Origin: Inia geoffrensis
Lineage: Eukaryota; Chordata; Mammalia; Artiodactyla; Iniidae
Assembly (NCBI GenBank): GCA_036417435.1
Contig: CM070900.1
Location: forward strand, 120,482,315 to 120,546,314
DNA length: 64,000 nucleotides
Reading direction: 5' to 3'
A model generated the notes under the pieces. The model searched no databases. It had not been told where the DNA came from and was given only the letters and a program-made list of their open reading frames with translations. The position numbers were made by a program, and so were the translations under genes. Positions 1-13,930 of this stretch are shown piece after piece; position 1 is the stretch's first letter; the number at the start of each line of letters is the position of its first letter.

Positions 1-147
1 CGGGAAGATCCCACATGCCGCGGAGCGGCTGGGCCCGTGAGCCATGGCCGCTAAGCCTGCATGTCTGGAGCCTGTGCTCCACAACGGGAGAGGCCACAAC
101 AGTGAGAAGCCCACGTACCGCAATAAAAAAAAAAAAAAAAAAAAAAA
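1..147 (+). mobile_element. CHR-type tRNA-derived SINE, 5' part cut off by the window edge
   Basis: The body matches the other cetacean SINE copies here (landmarks CCCACATGCCGCGGAGC and GGCCACAACAGTGAG) and ends in a pure A-tail of 23 bases at 125-147. The long uninterrupted tail suggests a fairly recent insertion. The tRNA-like head lies outside the window, so the left TSD cannot be read. Confidence 0.93.
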
Positions 148-3100
148 GGAAACTGATAAAATATACTTTCAGAGATATGACTTACCATGGTAGAATACTG
201 CATTATCAAATACGACTGACATTGAATATGATATTCATTTAAGTTTAAGATAAATATCATGTTGTTGCCTCAAATATTTACTTTCATTAAGAAAATAATT
301 TTTGCATTTATAACTTAATGATACTGAAACTTGGCATCATGACTATGCTTCTCATCCATCTAATCAGCATTGATCAAGAACAGGCTCAGGTCTGAACTAA
401 ATACTGTGAGGAATGCAAATGGTAGAGCAGGCATGGTATTTTCAACTTGGTTCTAGGACAGTGAGATGGGTCAAAGACCAGGCACATTTATAAGGAGAAA
501 GCAGGCACCACAGCCAATCTGGTTAGCAAATAATAAAAGGCCCAGGCTAGCAGACTAACAACATCAGCAAAAAGGGATAAAGCCCTCCATCTCAGGTTAC
601 TGAAGCCCCAAAAGTGGGGCTTGATTGTATAGGAAATGGGGAATGTAGCCCAGTTATTGGAACTCAGGTACAGAATAGGGTCTTTTCAATTCATAGAACT
701 AACTTATTTCAATTGGTAGGAGACTTCTTGATTTCTACCTTCTTCTAGAACTGGGCAGGGATTTTTACCTGTAAAAGTGGTTCAAAACATCTAAAATTCA
801 ATGGAAGAAAATGAAAATAGACATCTTACAAATATCTTTGGTAAACTCCAAGGATGCCATATTGCATTATACTCATTATCACTGCCTTGAAATGGAATCA
901 CAGAAGATAAACTCTCAGTTAATGTTTCATTTTCATAATATTGTTAGATAGTTTATAACCTGATTTGGATGATAAGAACTCCCTATAATTTTCTCCTACT
1001 TAGTCAGTATTATGTAGCCTATTTTTAGGAACAACCTAATTACATGACTCAGTAGCAGACTTATGTGTTGTTATGAGTTTCCTTTGCCTAGTTTCTGACT
1101 TCTTTTTGCCCTGACTTCAGGCTTTAGTGTTGACAGCGTTGCTCAAAGACTCTTTCTCAGCCTTAGTTGAATTTTCTCTTGGTGTGAGTACCAGTCCTTG
1201 TGAGCCTATGCTTTTCTAGAGCAGTTTCATTCCTCTAATATTCTTACACCTCATTCCTAGCTATGTTGCCTGCCAAGCAGTTTTGGTGACTTTGCAAAAG
1301 AATTATTATTTTTGCATGATGAAGATTAATTTTAATTTAATGTAAGTGATACATATAACTATTTCTTGGTGTAATTTTCTTATTTTAAAATTATTTTAAT
1401 AATTTCTCTGCTTATTAAGAACTCTTTTGTAAATGCAACTGAACATTTTTCCCCAAATTTTTATTTGACTCTAGAGTGATCTGAACATCATAGAGTTTAA
1501 ATTATGTTTTTAAAATATTTTTGTTTTCATATATGACCAGATGTTTTTGTTGTGATTTTAGCATAGATGATTAGAATAGAGCAAATGTATTCAGTAATAC
1601 TTTAACTAAATAGTTTCACATACAGATTACATTAACATTAAGAAAATTTGCATTTAGTAAAGCAGGCATTCCTTTTATATAAAACTGCCAATGGGAGCCA
1701 AATGTTCTTCTGTTAATTTTATCAAAGTGTATAATAAAAAGTATTATTGTGTAGTTGTGTTAAAACTTTTGACAAGGTATTATGAGATTTATAAAGGCGT
1801 GATTTCATAAGGAATATGAATAATTGTGGAAAGTGAATTGTGATTTTGTTTTAGAGCTTTTTTGGTACTTCTTGCCCCCAATTTTTTCAGCAACTATTTT
1901 TCTCAATTAAATATTTATTATTCTGTTTATGTGTCTTTTTCAGTAATATTTATCAAAATATATCTTTTATTTTAAACTATTACCCAAAATATATTTAATA
2001 TATTGTTGATAGTCTCTGTTTTTACTTTCATCTCCTTCCATGAACAGTTTATGTAGAATGATCTTTCCCAAACTCTGACTCCTTTAATTTATCTTTTTGA
2101 TCCTTCTTTAATTTATCTTTCTTTCTGTTATTTCTCCATTCTGTTTAAATTATCAGTGAAATGCAATCATCTGTTTGCCATGGAAATTGTACCTGAATTA
2201 AACTTTCATATGTCCCCACATGATATCTTTATCAGTTTCACATTCTTCCTTCAGCTTCATGGCATAATTGGACTGTAACTTCTTCTAATAATACTTCAGT
2301 TTCTTTAAATTAAATAATTCAGATATTTCTAATAGATCTGCTATTCCTCAAAGTTCAACAGTAGAAGGAATAAAGTAAATGGGGGTGTTTTTGCTGCCAG
2401 ATAGTCACAGGCTCATGATCACCAGTTGTTAATATATGAACATTATAAGTTATGAATATTATAAGTTAAAAATTAATATTTTTAAAAACAAATATATACA
2501 TGGTTTATCTAAATGTGCAGGTGCCTAGTGGATACTGCTGAATGATACTATTTATTAAATATTTGCAATGTATGGATATTATATAGCAAATCTGTTATTT
2601 TTACCCCAGAGGTACACAGAATTGTATTAATTATAATTCAATAATCATGAAAAATTCTCATTGTCCAGAATATTTTTTAGAGAAAATAATAGGTTTCTGT
2701 CTGGACTAACATATAGTATAAAAAAAATTAGAAAGAGACAATATAACTCTGAGAAAATTAATGAGATATTAGATAGTGTTTTACTTGTGTTATAATGCTG
2801 CAAAATGATTGTGCTTTTCTCTTTACAATAGAGTATATTTAATTTGACTTATATTTAGAATTTTTATAACTGCCATCATTAAAACAGACAAGTGATTCCT
2901 CTACTCTGTTACCATATGTTTCTGTTTACAATATTTTTATGCTTCACTCTGTCCTTAGTCATTTTTTCAAATATGCATAATTTCCCTTATTTGAACCTCT
3001 AAATTGCCATGCAAAAAGCAAGTGCTTAGTAACTGCTTTTTTGGTGTTGATTTATAGAGGGGATGCATAATATGTCACATCTGTGTTTCTACTCATGGAG

Positions 3101-4881
3101 ATGTATCCCCTTATTGAATATGGAGCATCCATTTGTTAATTATTTTCATCTTCAAATGTTCTGATGGGATGCATTAGCCCAGAGCAACATGTTTCACCTA
3201 ACACCTGTTTCTGTAACTACCAGAAGCTTCTTTTTATTTATCTTAGTTGAATCTTATGTTCAGGTATTTAAACATCTTATCATTGAGTACAAAAACACAT
3301 TTATGAACTGTACAAGAAATTCCTTCAAACTAGGTTATATCCTGAGCTCTAATTATAAACTAACGAGATTCATTTTGTTAAAGAAACCATAACAGATACC
3401 GTACCTCCAAATGAGTCATGTTTAGAGGTGATAGATGTAATCCAATTACGTTGCTGTTGCTCAAATAATTTTGGTAACTCTCTTTTGAAATTTCCTTCAG
3501 ATATTGCAACATCAGTTATTCCCTTTTATAGTCTCAGAACTGTGCTACTATATCCATCAGACACTGGTCTAAAAATAGGCCTTCAAAAACAAAGATTTGC
3601 AAATATTAAGAGAGTGTGCATGTGTGTATGTGTGTGTGTGTCTGTAGGTGTAAGACACAGATCCATTTATAACTTTAATAACACTCTTTAATAGAGTTAA
3701 GTCAGTGGCTGCTTCTCCCATGCTGCGCAAATCCAATTTCTATTTATCTTCTATTTAAATTTCATAATAAGGAGAGATTTGATAAACTGATTACACCAAT
3801 GCCTTTGTCTGTGTTCTTTAAGAAATTAAGACATTTACATTAGAAAATTGACTGCTACAAATGAACTAATCCATATAAAATTTAATTTATTAACTATAAG
3901 GTCTATCAAATTAGGCTTATTGTCATATAAATTTCTTCATTCCTCTTTATTTTTTTGTCTTATTAGCTATTATTTTACCTCTCTATAAAGACCATTTATT
4001 CATCAAATTAATGAAGTCATTATAAGAATTAAAAGAGGACTAGAAATGGAAAATGTTACTGAATGGGATCAATCAGTCTGAAAACAACACAGTTGAGATA
4101 TTGTAGCTGTACAATAAATCAGTGGCTAAAATTAATAAAACCACAACTTACTATTTTTTGTTTATACCACCTCAGAAGCAAATCTTGATTTTTTTTCTTT
4201 TTTTTTTTCTTCTCTTGCTTAAAGGGAGATTTTTAATTGCTCTAATTGTCATTTGTCATTTTTAATATCAAAGAAAGAGACTGAGTTTGAATTTGTATAA
4301 AAGCAGTTATTAATACTGAGAGCTCATACAATAACAAAAAATATGATTAGAAAAAATGGAATTTTCAGATGAATGTAAAAGGAAAATCTTTTTAGCAATC
4401 AGCTATGCTAAAACACTAAAGTGCAAAAGCCATACTGTTCTTCACATGTTTATAATGTTAAAATTTCATAATTTACTTAAATGTAAAAGTACATTTCTGG
4501 CCTATTAATATCAGATCCCAATTGGTAGTGATGATACAGATTACTGCCTGGATACAGTAGTGTGTAGTAGACTCTTGTGACCTCTGTGATGCCCATCAGA
4601 GGTGGAGACAGTGTTGATTCAGCACAGCAGAACTTCATCATTTTTACTAGCTCCTTCTAAATCTTTTAAATGATCAGTTTGGCCACTGAGGAACTACACC
4701 TAAGAACTAATAATCTATACATATAATAGAACATTGACTAGTAGCAATAAAGATTTAAGGCTATATTACATATATATATATATTCATAGTTTTATAAACA
4801 AGCTATATATATAGTTTAAAACAAATATTATACATCTGTGCAGCTAAACACAGGATGCAGTGATTAGATAATTTCCTCTTG
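148..4881. other. AT-rich intronic sequence, no gene recognised
   Basis: Apart from a short TG-rich tract at 3614-3652 I see no repeat family or coding signal that I can name. Frames up to 87 codons occur but have no homology or splice context. Confidence 0.6.
3614..3652. repeat. Imperfect (TG)n microsatellite
   Basis: Alternating TG/TA with a few interruptions (TGTGTGTATGTGTGTGTG core). Confidence 0.8.
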
Positions 4882-5103
4882 TTTTTTTTTTTTTGTTTTT
4901 TTGTTTTTGCTGCAGTACCCAGGCCTCTCACTCTTGTGGCCTCTCCCGTTTCAGAGAACAGGCTCCGGATGCTCAGGTTCAGCGGCCATGGCTCACGGTC
5001 CCAGCCGCTCCACAGCATGTGGGATCTTCCCAGACCGGGGCACGAACCCGTGTCCCCTGCATCGGCAGGCAGACTCTCAACCACTGTGCCACCAGGGAAG
5101 CCC
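4882..5103 (-). mobile_element. CHR-type SINE, minus orientation
   Basis: T-rich tail on the left (4882 onward), SINE body, and the family's 5' end read as ...CCACCAGGGAAGCCC at the right. The flanks CCTCTTG (4875-4881) and TCTCTTG (5104-5110) are a slightly diverged TSD. A stop-free frame spans the SINE on each strand; it is not a gene. Confidence 0.93.
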
Positions 5104-5780
5104 TCTCTTGTTTTTGAAATACTCAATCTTAGTCCTACAAAAACATTACTTCTGTTTATGGTGGATTTTGTGATTTTCTTAATTATGCTACAGATTCTTT
5201 TAGATCTCTTTCCTGTTTTCTTATAGAATTTAATTCTGCATGGCAGACTATGCTCAATTATTCTACAACTCATGCTTTTGAAAAGGAATGATATCTAACC
5301 ATATTATCCTCTAATGAGTGTAACACTTGTGCATTTTGATCTTAGCACTTTATTTCCTTGGGGGTCTAAAGTAAAGCTTCACATCCTCATTTTTGTTCAC
5401 CTTACATTTGTTGCAAATTTTCTCCTTTTTTATATAGACATGCCTATTTTCCCTCTAGTGCCTGGAGCAACGTTTCTAATTATATTGTCAAGTATATTCT
5501 TGTTCATAAATATATGCTAAGCAGGCTTAAATATTAAAACCCCATATATAAAACTAAAAAGTTTATTGCTATAATCTCTAAAAAATAGAAAGAAGTCATT
5601 ATTTGTAGATTCTCAGTGGAATAGGGAAGAAATCATTGCATACCTCACAGTTATTCAAGTTTTTTGTCATGCATATATTATAAAGCTGTACCTAATAACA
5701 TGCAAAATTTTACCTATTATTTTAAATGATAATCTGATTACTATAGTAATTTTATGGACCTTGTAGACAATTTTAAAATA
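5104..5780. other. AT-rich intronic sequence, nothing recognised
   Basis: No repeat, RNA or coding feature that I can name. Confidence 0.5.
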
Positions 5781-6720
5781 ATAAAATAGGAAATGGAAAT
5801 CCCTCTGACTACCTTCATCCATATTGAATATTTGCATTTTCAGAAAACATTCTGCCTCAGTCTAGTTGCTCTTACAGTCTTCTCCATCTCAGTGGCTCAA
5901 TCCAGATCTTCAGGGTCAACTTTGATAACACCCACTACATCCCATTCTCACCAGACCCTTTTAGCCTCTTCTTATAAAATATACCCAAAATCTAATCACT
6001 TCTTGCCATCACATATACCATCACCCTTGTCGAAGTCACCATCTTCTCACACTTGGCTTATCATGCAGTAACCTTCTGAGTGGTCGTCTTCTTGGTACCC
6101 TTGACCCCTCTGCAGGTCCTTCTCAACAGAGAGGCCAGGATAATTCTCCTACAAGACCATGAGATCCCATCACTCTTCAGCCTTAAGGCTAATTTAGTAC
6201 CTCTCAATCAACCCTGCAGTAGATTTAGGATTGAAACTGGATATAATTTGCACCCTTCATTACCTCCCTGGCTGCATTTCCTCTACAGCCACCCTGTCCT
6301 TCCTTTTCATACAACAAACACAAACCCTGAGCCCACCCCAGTCTTGGGCCAGGTTTTGCAGTCATAGGTCCATTGTCTGACAGCTTCTCCTGCAAGTATC
6401 TGCATGACTCCTCCAACACATCCTTCATGTCTTGACCTAAAGATGCCTTCTCAGAAAGGCTTTCTTTTTGTCTCTAAAAAGGTCACACCTTCTCCACCTT
6501 TTCATGGTCCCCTCCTCTGCTTTATTTTTTAATGTTAGCACAGTCTGCCCAGTGTATGTAGCTTATTTTCTGTCCAATGTGAATATAAATTCCCCCAGGG
6601 ATGGGGTTTTTTTGGTCTATTTTATTCAATACTGAATCCCTAGCTGCTAGATCAATTGTTCGGTACTTGGTAGATGCTTAATAAACATTTGTTGTATGGT
6701 TGAATTGATGAATAAATTCA
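5780..6720 (+). mobile_element. L2 LINE 3' portion, degraded
   Basis: The right end has the L2 3' signature: a tract like GATGCTTAATAAACATTTG followed by a GAATTGATGAATAAA-type tail. The upstream pyrimidine-rich text (CCCATTCTCACCAGACCC and similar) fits the L2 3' region. It is ancient and frame-broken. The left boundary is uncertain. Confidence 0.65.
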
Positions 6721-6725
6721 GCCAT

Positions 6726-9053
6726 ACTGATTTAATGCTGATTTTAAAGCACTGTTAACCCAAGAACATACATAGTTCTTCCCTGTATAATGATATAAAG
6801 AGAGAGAGGGTGATAGATATATTTCCCAATTTAAGAAATAAATAAAAGGATAACACTAATAATTTGATAAGAATCTTAAAGATGCTTTAAAATTACTTAA
6901 ATCCCTTGGCAGTGAAAAGCCATTACATTGATCTTTGTTTTTCTGTTTTAGTTGCAGTAGGATAAAATACATGTTGTTTAGTACTTCTTTGAGCGTGGTG
7001 TCCTAACAATGTCAGTAATTTAGCCATTGTTAGGAATTACTGAATGGAACCTGCAGCAGTGATTTTGAAAGCTTCAAACCTGGCGACAACCACTATCTAG
7101 TGCTGAGCACGGGTAGAAGAGTGGGTGGGCTTAGGTCAAGGAGGCAGCAGAAAGGATGTGGGCAAGGCCACTGGCTTCCTGAGTTTGGACTCCAAGTAGA
7201 ATAAAAAAGGGCCTGCAATTTTTTGGTACAGTAACTTCCTCCTTATTGCATTGTTATCAATGATGTCTCATTAATAAGCTCACAGACATTTTCAGGTAAT
7301 TTTATTTTCAACGTTGTGTGGGTGGTAGACTTTTTAAGTCTTTGAATAATACATTTAAAAATAAAATAAAATAAACTGTATCTGGGTATAGTATTCTTGG
7401 GATACATCTTTTTGTTTCTAATTATTTATCCAATACAGATCTTCAACTGCTAGAATTCACCAAGATTTAGAGATACGTTCCATATTTTGCATCTAATTTT
7501 CTGCTTTTCTAAACATAAGTCTAAATGAGAAAATATCCAGTATTTATTACCTAATTTAAATGATATGTTACAATATTGTTGATTGCTTTTGAAAACTTAC
7601 TAGAGGCTCTTGAAAAAGAGTGAACAATCCAGTTCTCAAAAATAAAAACAAGAAATAAAAACCACTGTTCACATAAGCTAATAGTTTGTGCCAAGGCTTT
7701 AGATGTTGTTTAAAAGACATTGTGATACCTGTCTGAGACTGAGGCCCCCTGAAATCTATTTCATTCCATAACTTAGTGTTTAAAAATGTGTGGGAAGAAT
7801 TGTGCAGGTACTAAGCCATGAATATAAACAAAGATAAAATAAGAATGATCAGGAAGTGAATAAATAGGGAATTTATCCCCCAGAATTTTAACCTTCATCA
7901 TCTTTACCTATCTAAACACATTGTTTTGCAGTAAGTTTTATTTATAATATCATGAAGAAACCACTGAGAATTCTGATCCATGTTGAGTTTCTTATGGTAT
8001 GCCATTCCTTAATCTGATACTTTTAGGCAGAATGCTCAAGCAAGCTGTCTAACTTTCAAGATTCATAGAGCTACAGAAGAGGGAGATTAGCATATTTTTA
8101 AGTAACTTGAGTTTTCAGACTGTGGGGTTTTTTTCAGTATCCTGTGTTTATATCGTTCAATTTCTGTGCTCCTTGACAGTTTGAGGGGGGGTGGGAGATA
8201 GAGAGACAAAACTATTGCTTCCCACTAATTTTATTCTTATCCTGAAAATGAGCAAACCAATGAAAGCTGGCCTCTTAAAGATATTCTTTCATTTCACTCC
8301 ATGAAACCTGTGCCTGGCTTTTATGACCCAACACCCGTGTTTCTTCTCCCTAGAAGACAAACAGTCTCTGTTATGCCAAGTCATACGTGCTGTGCTCATT
8401 CTCACTTCAAAGTTTTAATTCATGTTTGTCTGTCTAGGGCATACTTTTTTTCCCTTTTATATCTCCAAAACCTATCCATCTTTTCACAGTCATCGCATGT
8501 CCTACATCTCCCATCTGCTGTAACCCACACTGATGTCTCTTTTCCCAAATCTCAACTTGTGTATCTGTTAGGAATGTTCTTTGTGGCAGGTAACTGAGAT
8601 TAGCATGACTGGGGAAGGAGTCCATTCTCTGAGATCACAGGATCTTCACTACGACCTTTTAAATAAACCATGTTTCTGTGAGTATGAAAGAAGGAATAGA
8701 ATAGAGGTTGGGGAGACAATAGTTTCTATCGTTAAAGGGATTTGAGTTCCTTTATTATGTTGGAGTTGCTTCTCCACCTGGACTGGAGACTCACTCCTGA
8801 CTGTGATTCAATCCTTCTATTGTATTCCCAGCAATGCTGAAGACGGAGTCAGGGATCAATATCTGTATTGTGCCTAATAGATACGTATCATTAAAATTAT
8901 CATCACTCCTTAGGATCATAAGACAAAAAGAAAAAAAAAGAAATTAAATGAACACAGTGCTTTTCAAATATACAAAATATGTAAGCTGTGTGATAGTACC
9001 CATATGCAGCTACTATATCCTCTTGGATTTGTGTAAATTATAGTTATGTCAGT
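6726..9053. other. Intronic sequence, no gene recognised
   Basis: A pyrimidine-rich part near 8280-8600 resembles degraded L2 in style but I cannot assign it with confidence. Nothing else is named. Confidence 0.45.
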
Positions 9054-9063
9054 CACATTTCTT

Positions 9064-9277
9064 TTTTTTTTTTTTTTTTTTTTTTGCGGTATGCGGGCCT
9101 CTCACTGTTGTGGCCTCTCCCGTTGCGGAGCACAGGCTCCGGACGCGCAGGCTCAGCGGCCATGGCTCACGGGCCCAGCCGCTCCGCGGCATGTGGGATC
9201 TTCCCAGACCGGGGCACGAACCCATATCCCCTGCATCGGCAGGCGGACTCTCAACCACTGCGCCACCAGGGAAGCCC
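9064..9277 (-). mobile_element. CHR-type SINE, minus orientation, perfect 10-bp TSD
   Basis: Long pure T tail at left, CpG-rich body, 5' end ...AGGGAAGCC at right. CACATTTCTT occurs at 9054-9063 and again at 9278-9287 as a perfect target-site duplication. The intact CpGs and tail suggest a young insertion. Confidence 0.96.
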
Positions 9278-9322
9278 CACATTTCTTGATTTATATCATT
9301 CCTTGATCACTTTGACTATAGC

Positions 9323-9690
9323 TGTATTCGTTTTCCAAAGTTCCCGTAACAAATTACCAGAAACTCGTTGGCTTAAAACAACACACAGTTATTCCCTTGC
9401 TGTTCTGGAGCTCAGAGGAAGGTCTGAAACCAACGTGTCAGGAAGGCCGTGCTCTAGCAGATAATCCTCCCTTGCCTAATCTAGTTCATGGTGGCCATTA
9501 GCATTCCTTGGCTTCTATGGTTGTGGCCACATCACTTCAGTAACTTCCTCCATATTGACATCATCTTTTACTCTTCTGCCTGTGGCTTCTCCTCTTCTGT
9601 CTCTTATAAGGATGCTTGTCATTGGATTTTAGACCCACCCAGGTAATACAGGATGATCTCATCTGAAGATCCTTAACTTTCTTTTTATTT
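9323..9690 (-). mobile_element. MLT1-type (ERVL-MaLR) LTR, 3' part, split by an L1
   Basis: Read on the minus strand this matches the MaLR LTR pattern: the + strand begins TGTATTCGTTTTCC followed by a GCTTAAAACAACACAC block and CTCTTATAAGGATGC. It breaks off at GATCCTTAACTT and resumes at about 15481 beyond the L1. No internal retroviral genes are present. Confidence 0.75.
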
Positions 9691-10058
9691 TCTTTTTTTT
9701 AGCATCTTTATTGCAGTACAATTGCTTTACATTGTTGTGTTAGTTTCTGCTGTATAACGAAGTGAATCAGCGATACGTATACATATATCCCCATATCACC
9801 ACCCTCTTGCGTCTCCCTCCCACCATCCCTATCCCACCCCTCTAGGTGGACACAAAGCACCGACCTGATCTCCCTGTGCTATGTGGCTGCTTCCCACTAG
9901 CTATCTATTTTACGTTTGGTAGTGTATATATGTCAATACCACTCTCTTACGTTGTCCCAGCTTACCCTTCCCCCTCCCTGTATCCTCAAGTCCATTCTCT
10001 ACATCTGCATATTTATTCCTGTCCTGCCCCTAGGTTCCTCAGAACCTTTTTTTTTCTT

Positions 10059-13000
10059 TTAGATTCCATATATATCTGTTAGCCTATGGTGTTTTTCTCT
10101 TTCTGACCTACTTCACTCTGTATGACAGACTCTAGGTCCATCCACCTCACTACAAATAATTCAATTTCTTTTCTTTTCATGGCTGAGTAATATTCCATTG
10201 TGTATATGTGCCACATCTTCTTTATCCATTCAGCTGTTGGTGGACACTTAGGTTGCTTCCATGTCCTGGCTATTGTAGATAGTGCTTCAGTGAACATTGT
10301 GGTACATGTCTATTTTGAATTATGTTTTTCTCAGGGTATATGCCCAGTAGTGGGATTACTGGGTCGTATGGTAGTTTTATTTTTAGTTTTTGAAGGAACC
10401 TCTATACTGTTCTCCATAGTGGCTGTACCAATTTACATTCCCACCAACAGTGCAAGAGGGTTACCCTTTTCTCTACAAGCATTTATTTCTTGTAGATTCT
10501 TTGATGATGGCCATTCTGACCAATGTGAGGTGATATCTCATTGCAGTTTTGATTTGCATTTCTCTAATGATTAGTGATGTTGAGCATCCTTTCATGTGTT
10601 TGTTGGCAATCTGTATATCTTCTTTGGAGAAATGTCTATTTAGGTCTTCTGCCCATTTTTGGACTGGGGTGTTTCTTTTTTTGATATTAAGGTTCATGAG
10701 CTGCTTGTGTATTTTGGAGATTAATCCTTTGTCTGTTGCTTCGTTTGCAAACATTTTCTCCCATTCTGAGGGTTGTCTTTTCATCTTGTTTATGGTTTCC
10801 TTTGCTGTGCAATAGCTTTTAAGTCTTGTTAGGTCCCATTTGTTTATTTTTGCTTTTATTTCCATTTCTCTAAGAGGTGGGTCAAAAAGGATCTTGCTGT
10901 GATTTATGTCATAGAGTGTTCTGCCTAGGTTTTCCTCTAAGACTTTGGTGGTGTCTGGCCTTATATTTAGGCCCATTTTGAGTTTATTTTTGTGTATAGT
11001 GTTAGGGAGTGATCTAATTTCATTCTTTTACATATAGCTGTCCAGTTTCCCCAGCACCACTTATTGAAGAGCCTGTCTTTTCTCCATTATATACTCTTGC
11101 CTCCTTTATCAAAGTTAAGGTGACCATACGTGCATGGGTTTATCTCTGGGCTTTCTACCCTGTTCCATTGATCTATATTTCTGATTTTGTGCCAGTACCA
11201 TACTGTCTTGATTACTGTAGCTTTGTAGTATAGTTTAAAGTCAGGGAGCCTGATTCCTCCAGCTTCATTTTTCATTCTCAAGATTGCTTTGGCTATTCGG
11301 GGTCTTTTGGTTTCCATAAAAATTGTGCAATTTTTTTGTTCTAGTTCTGTGAAAAATGCCATTGGTAGTTTGATAGGGATTGCATGGAATCTGTAGATTC
11401 CTTTAGGTAGTATAGTCATTTTCACAATGTTGATTCTTCCGATCCAAGAATATGGTGTATCTCTCCATCTGTTTGTATCATCTCTAATTTCTTTCAACAG
11501 TGACTTATAGTTCTCTGAATACAGGTCTTTTCTCTACTTAGGTAGGTTTATTGCTAGGTATTTTATTCTTTTTGCTGCAATGGTAAATGGGAGTGTTTCC
11601 TTAATTTTTCTTTCATATTTTTTATCATTTGTGTATAGAAATGCAAGAGATTTCTGTGCATTAATTTTGTATCCTGAAACTTTAGCAAATTCATTGATTA
11701 GCTCTAGTAGTTTTCTGTTTGCATTTTTAGGATTCTCTATATATAGTATTATGTCATCTGCAAACAGTGACAGTTTTACTTCTTCTTTTCCAATTTGGAT
11801 TCCTTTCATTTCTCTTTCTTCTCTGATTGCTGTGACTAAAACTTCCAGAACTATGTTGAATAACAGTGGTGAGAGTGGGCAACCTTGTCTTGCTCCTGAT
11901 CTTAGTGGAAATGCTTTCAGTTTTTCACCAGTGAGGATGATGGTGACTGTGGGTTTGTCATATATGGCCTTTATTATGTTGAGGACAGTTCCCTCTATGC
12001 CTACTTTCTGCAGGATTTTTATCATAAATGTGTGTTGAATTTTGTCAAAAGCTTTCTCTGCATCTATTGAGATGATCATATGGTTTTTCTCCTTCAATTT
12101 GTTAATATGGTTTATCATTGATTGATTTGCATATACTGAAGAATCCTTGCATTCCTGGGATAAACCCCACTTTATCATGGTGTGTGATCCGTTTAATGTG
12201 CTATTGGATTCTGTTTGCTAGTATTTTGCTGAGGATTTTTGCATCTGTGTTCATCAGTGATATTGGCCTGTAGTTTTCCTTTTTTGTGACATCTTTGTCT
12301 GGTTTTGGTATCAGGGTGATGGTGGCCTCGTAGAATGAGTTGGGGAGTGTTCCTCCCTCTGCTCTATTTTGGTAGAGTTTGAGAAGAATAGGTGTTAACT
12401 CTTCTCTAAATGTTTGATAGAATTCGCCTGTGGTGCCATCTGGTCGTGGGCTTTTGTTTGTTGGAAGATTTTTAATCACAGTTTCAATTTCATTGCTTGT
12501 GATTGGTCTGTTCATATTTTCTATTTCTTCCTGGTTCAGCCTCAGAAGGTTGTCCTTTTCTAAGAATTTGTCCATTTCTTCTAAGTTATCCATTTCTTTT
12601 AGGTTGTCCATTTTATTGGCATATAGTTGATTGTAGTAATCCCTCATGACCCTTTGCATTTCTGCAGGGTCAGTTGTTACTTCTCCTTTTTCATTTCTAA
12701 TTCTCTTGATTTGAGTCCTTTACCTTTATTTCTTGATGAGTCTGGCTAGTGGTTTATCAATTTTGTTTATCTTCTCAAAGAACGAGCTTTTAGTTTTACT
12801 GATCTTTGTTATTGTTTCCTTCATTTCTTTTTCATTTATTTCTGATCTGATCTTGATGATTCCTTTCCTCTGCTAACTTTGGGGTTTTTTGTTCTTCTTT
12901 CTCTAATTTCCCTAAGTTTAAGCTTAGGTTGTTTATTTGAGATTTTTCTTGTTTCTTGAGGTAGGATTGTATTGCTATAAAATTCCCTCTTAGAACTGGT

Positions 13001-13872
13001 TTTGCTTCGTCCCATAGGTTTTTGGTCATCGGGTTTTCATTGTCATTTGTTTCCAGGTATTTTTTGATTTCCTCTTTGATTTCTTCAGTGATCTCTTGGT
13101 TATTTCCTAGCGTATTGTTTAGCCTCCATGTGTTTGTATTTTTTTACAGGGTTTTTCCTGTAATTGATATCTAGTGTCATAGCATTGTGGCTGGAAAAGA
13201 TGCTTGATACGATTTCAATTTTCTTAAATTTACCAAGGCTTGATTTGTGACCCAAGATATAATCTATCCTGGAGAATGTTTCATGACCACCTGAGAAGAA
13301 ATTGTATTCTGTTGTTTTTGGATGCAATGTCCTATAAATATCATTTAAGTCCATCTTGTTTAATGTGTCATTTAAAGCTTGTGTTTCCTTATTTATTTTC
13401 ATTTTGGTTGATCTGTTCACTGGTGAAAGTGCGGTGTTAAATCCCCTACTGTTATTTTGTTAGTATCGAACTCCCCTCTTATGGCTGAAAATATTTGCTT
13501 TATGTATTGAGGTGCTCCTATGTTGGGTGCATAAATATTTACAATAGTTATATCTTCTTCATGGATTGATCCCTTGGTCATTATGTAGTGTCCTTCCTTG
13601 TCTCTTATAATAGTCTTTATTTTAAAGTCTATTTTGTCTGATATGAGAATTGCTACTCCAGCTTTCTTTTGATTTCCATTTGCATGGAATATCTTTTTCC
13701 GTCCCCTCACTTTCAGTCTGTATGTGTTCCTAGGTCTGAAGTGGGCCTCTTGTAGACAGCATATATATGAGTCTTATTTTTGTATCCATTCAGCCAGTCT
13801 ATGTCTATTGGTTGGAACATTTAATCCACTTACATTTAAGGTAATTATCAATATGTATACTCCTATTATCAT
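10059..13872 (-). pseudogene. L1 ORF2 (endonuclease / reverse transcriptase), disrupted
   Basis: ORF2p supplies the nicking endonuclease and reverse transcriptase for L1. The likely start is the ATG at 13870-13872 and the stop at 10059-10061, giving a near-normal total length, but the frame is broken many times. Endonuclease pieces lie at 13100-13710: the SDH-type catalytic motif reads SSHN (Asp lost) and GDxN reads GDLTP (Asn lost). The reverse transcriptase piece at 11534-12178 keeps the FADD active-site motif. C-terminal pieces lie at 11087-11497 and 10473-10976. Dead by both stops and catalytic changes. Confidence 0.9.
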
Positions 13873-13930
13873 TTTCTTAACATTTTTGGGGTTGTTTTTG
13901 GAGGTCTTTTCCTTCTCTTGTGTTTCCTGC

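Noticed and set aside
9046..9464. Overlapping frames of 77-126 codons in three phases
   Set aside because: All are translations of the SINE body; the same peptides recur at every SINE copy in the window.
11534..12178. 214-codon frame with reverse transcriptase FADD motif as a possible retron or host gene
   Set aside because: It is a piece of L1 ORF2; endonuclease and ORF1 remnants follow in L1 order.
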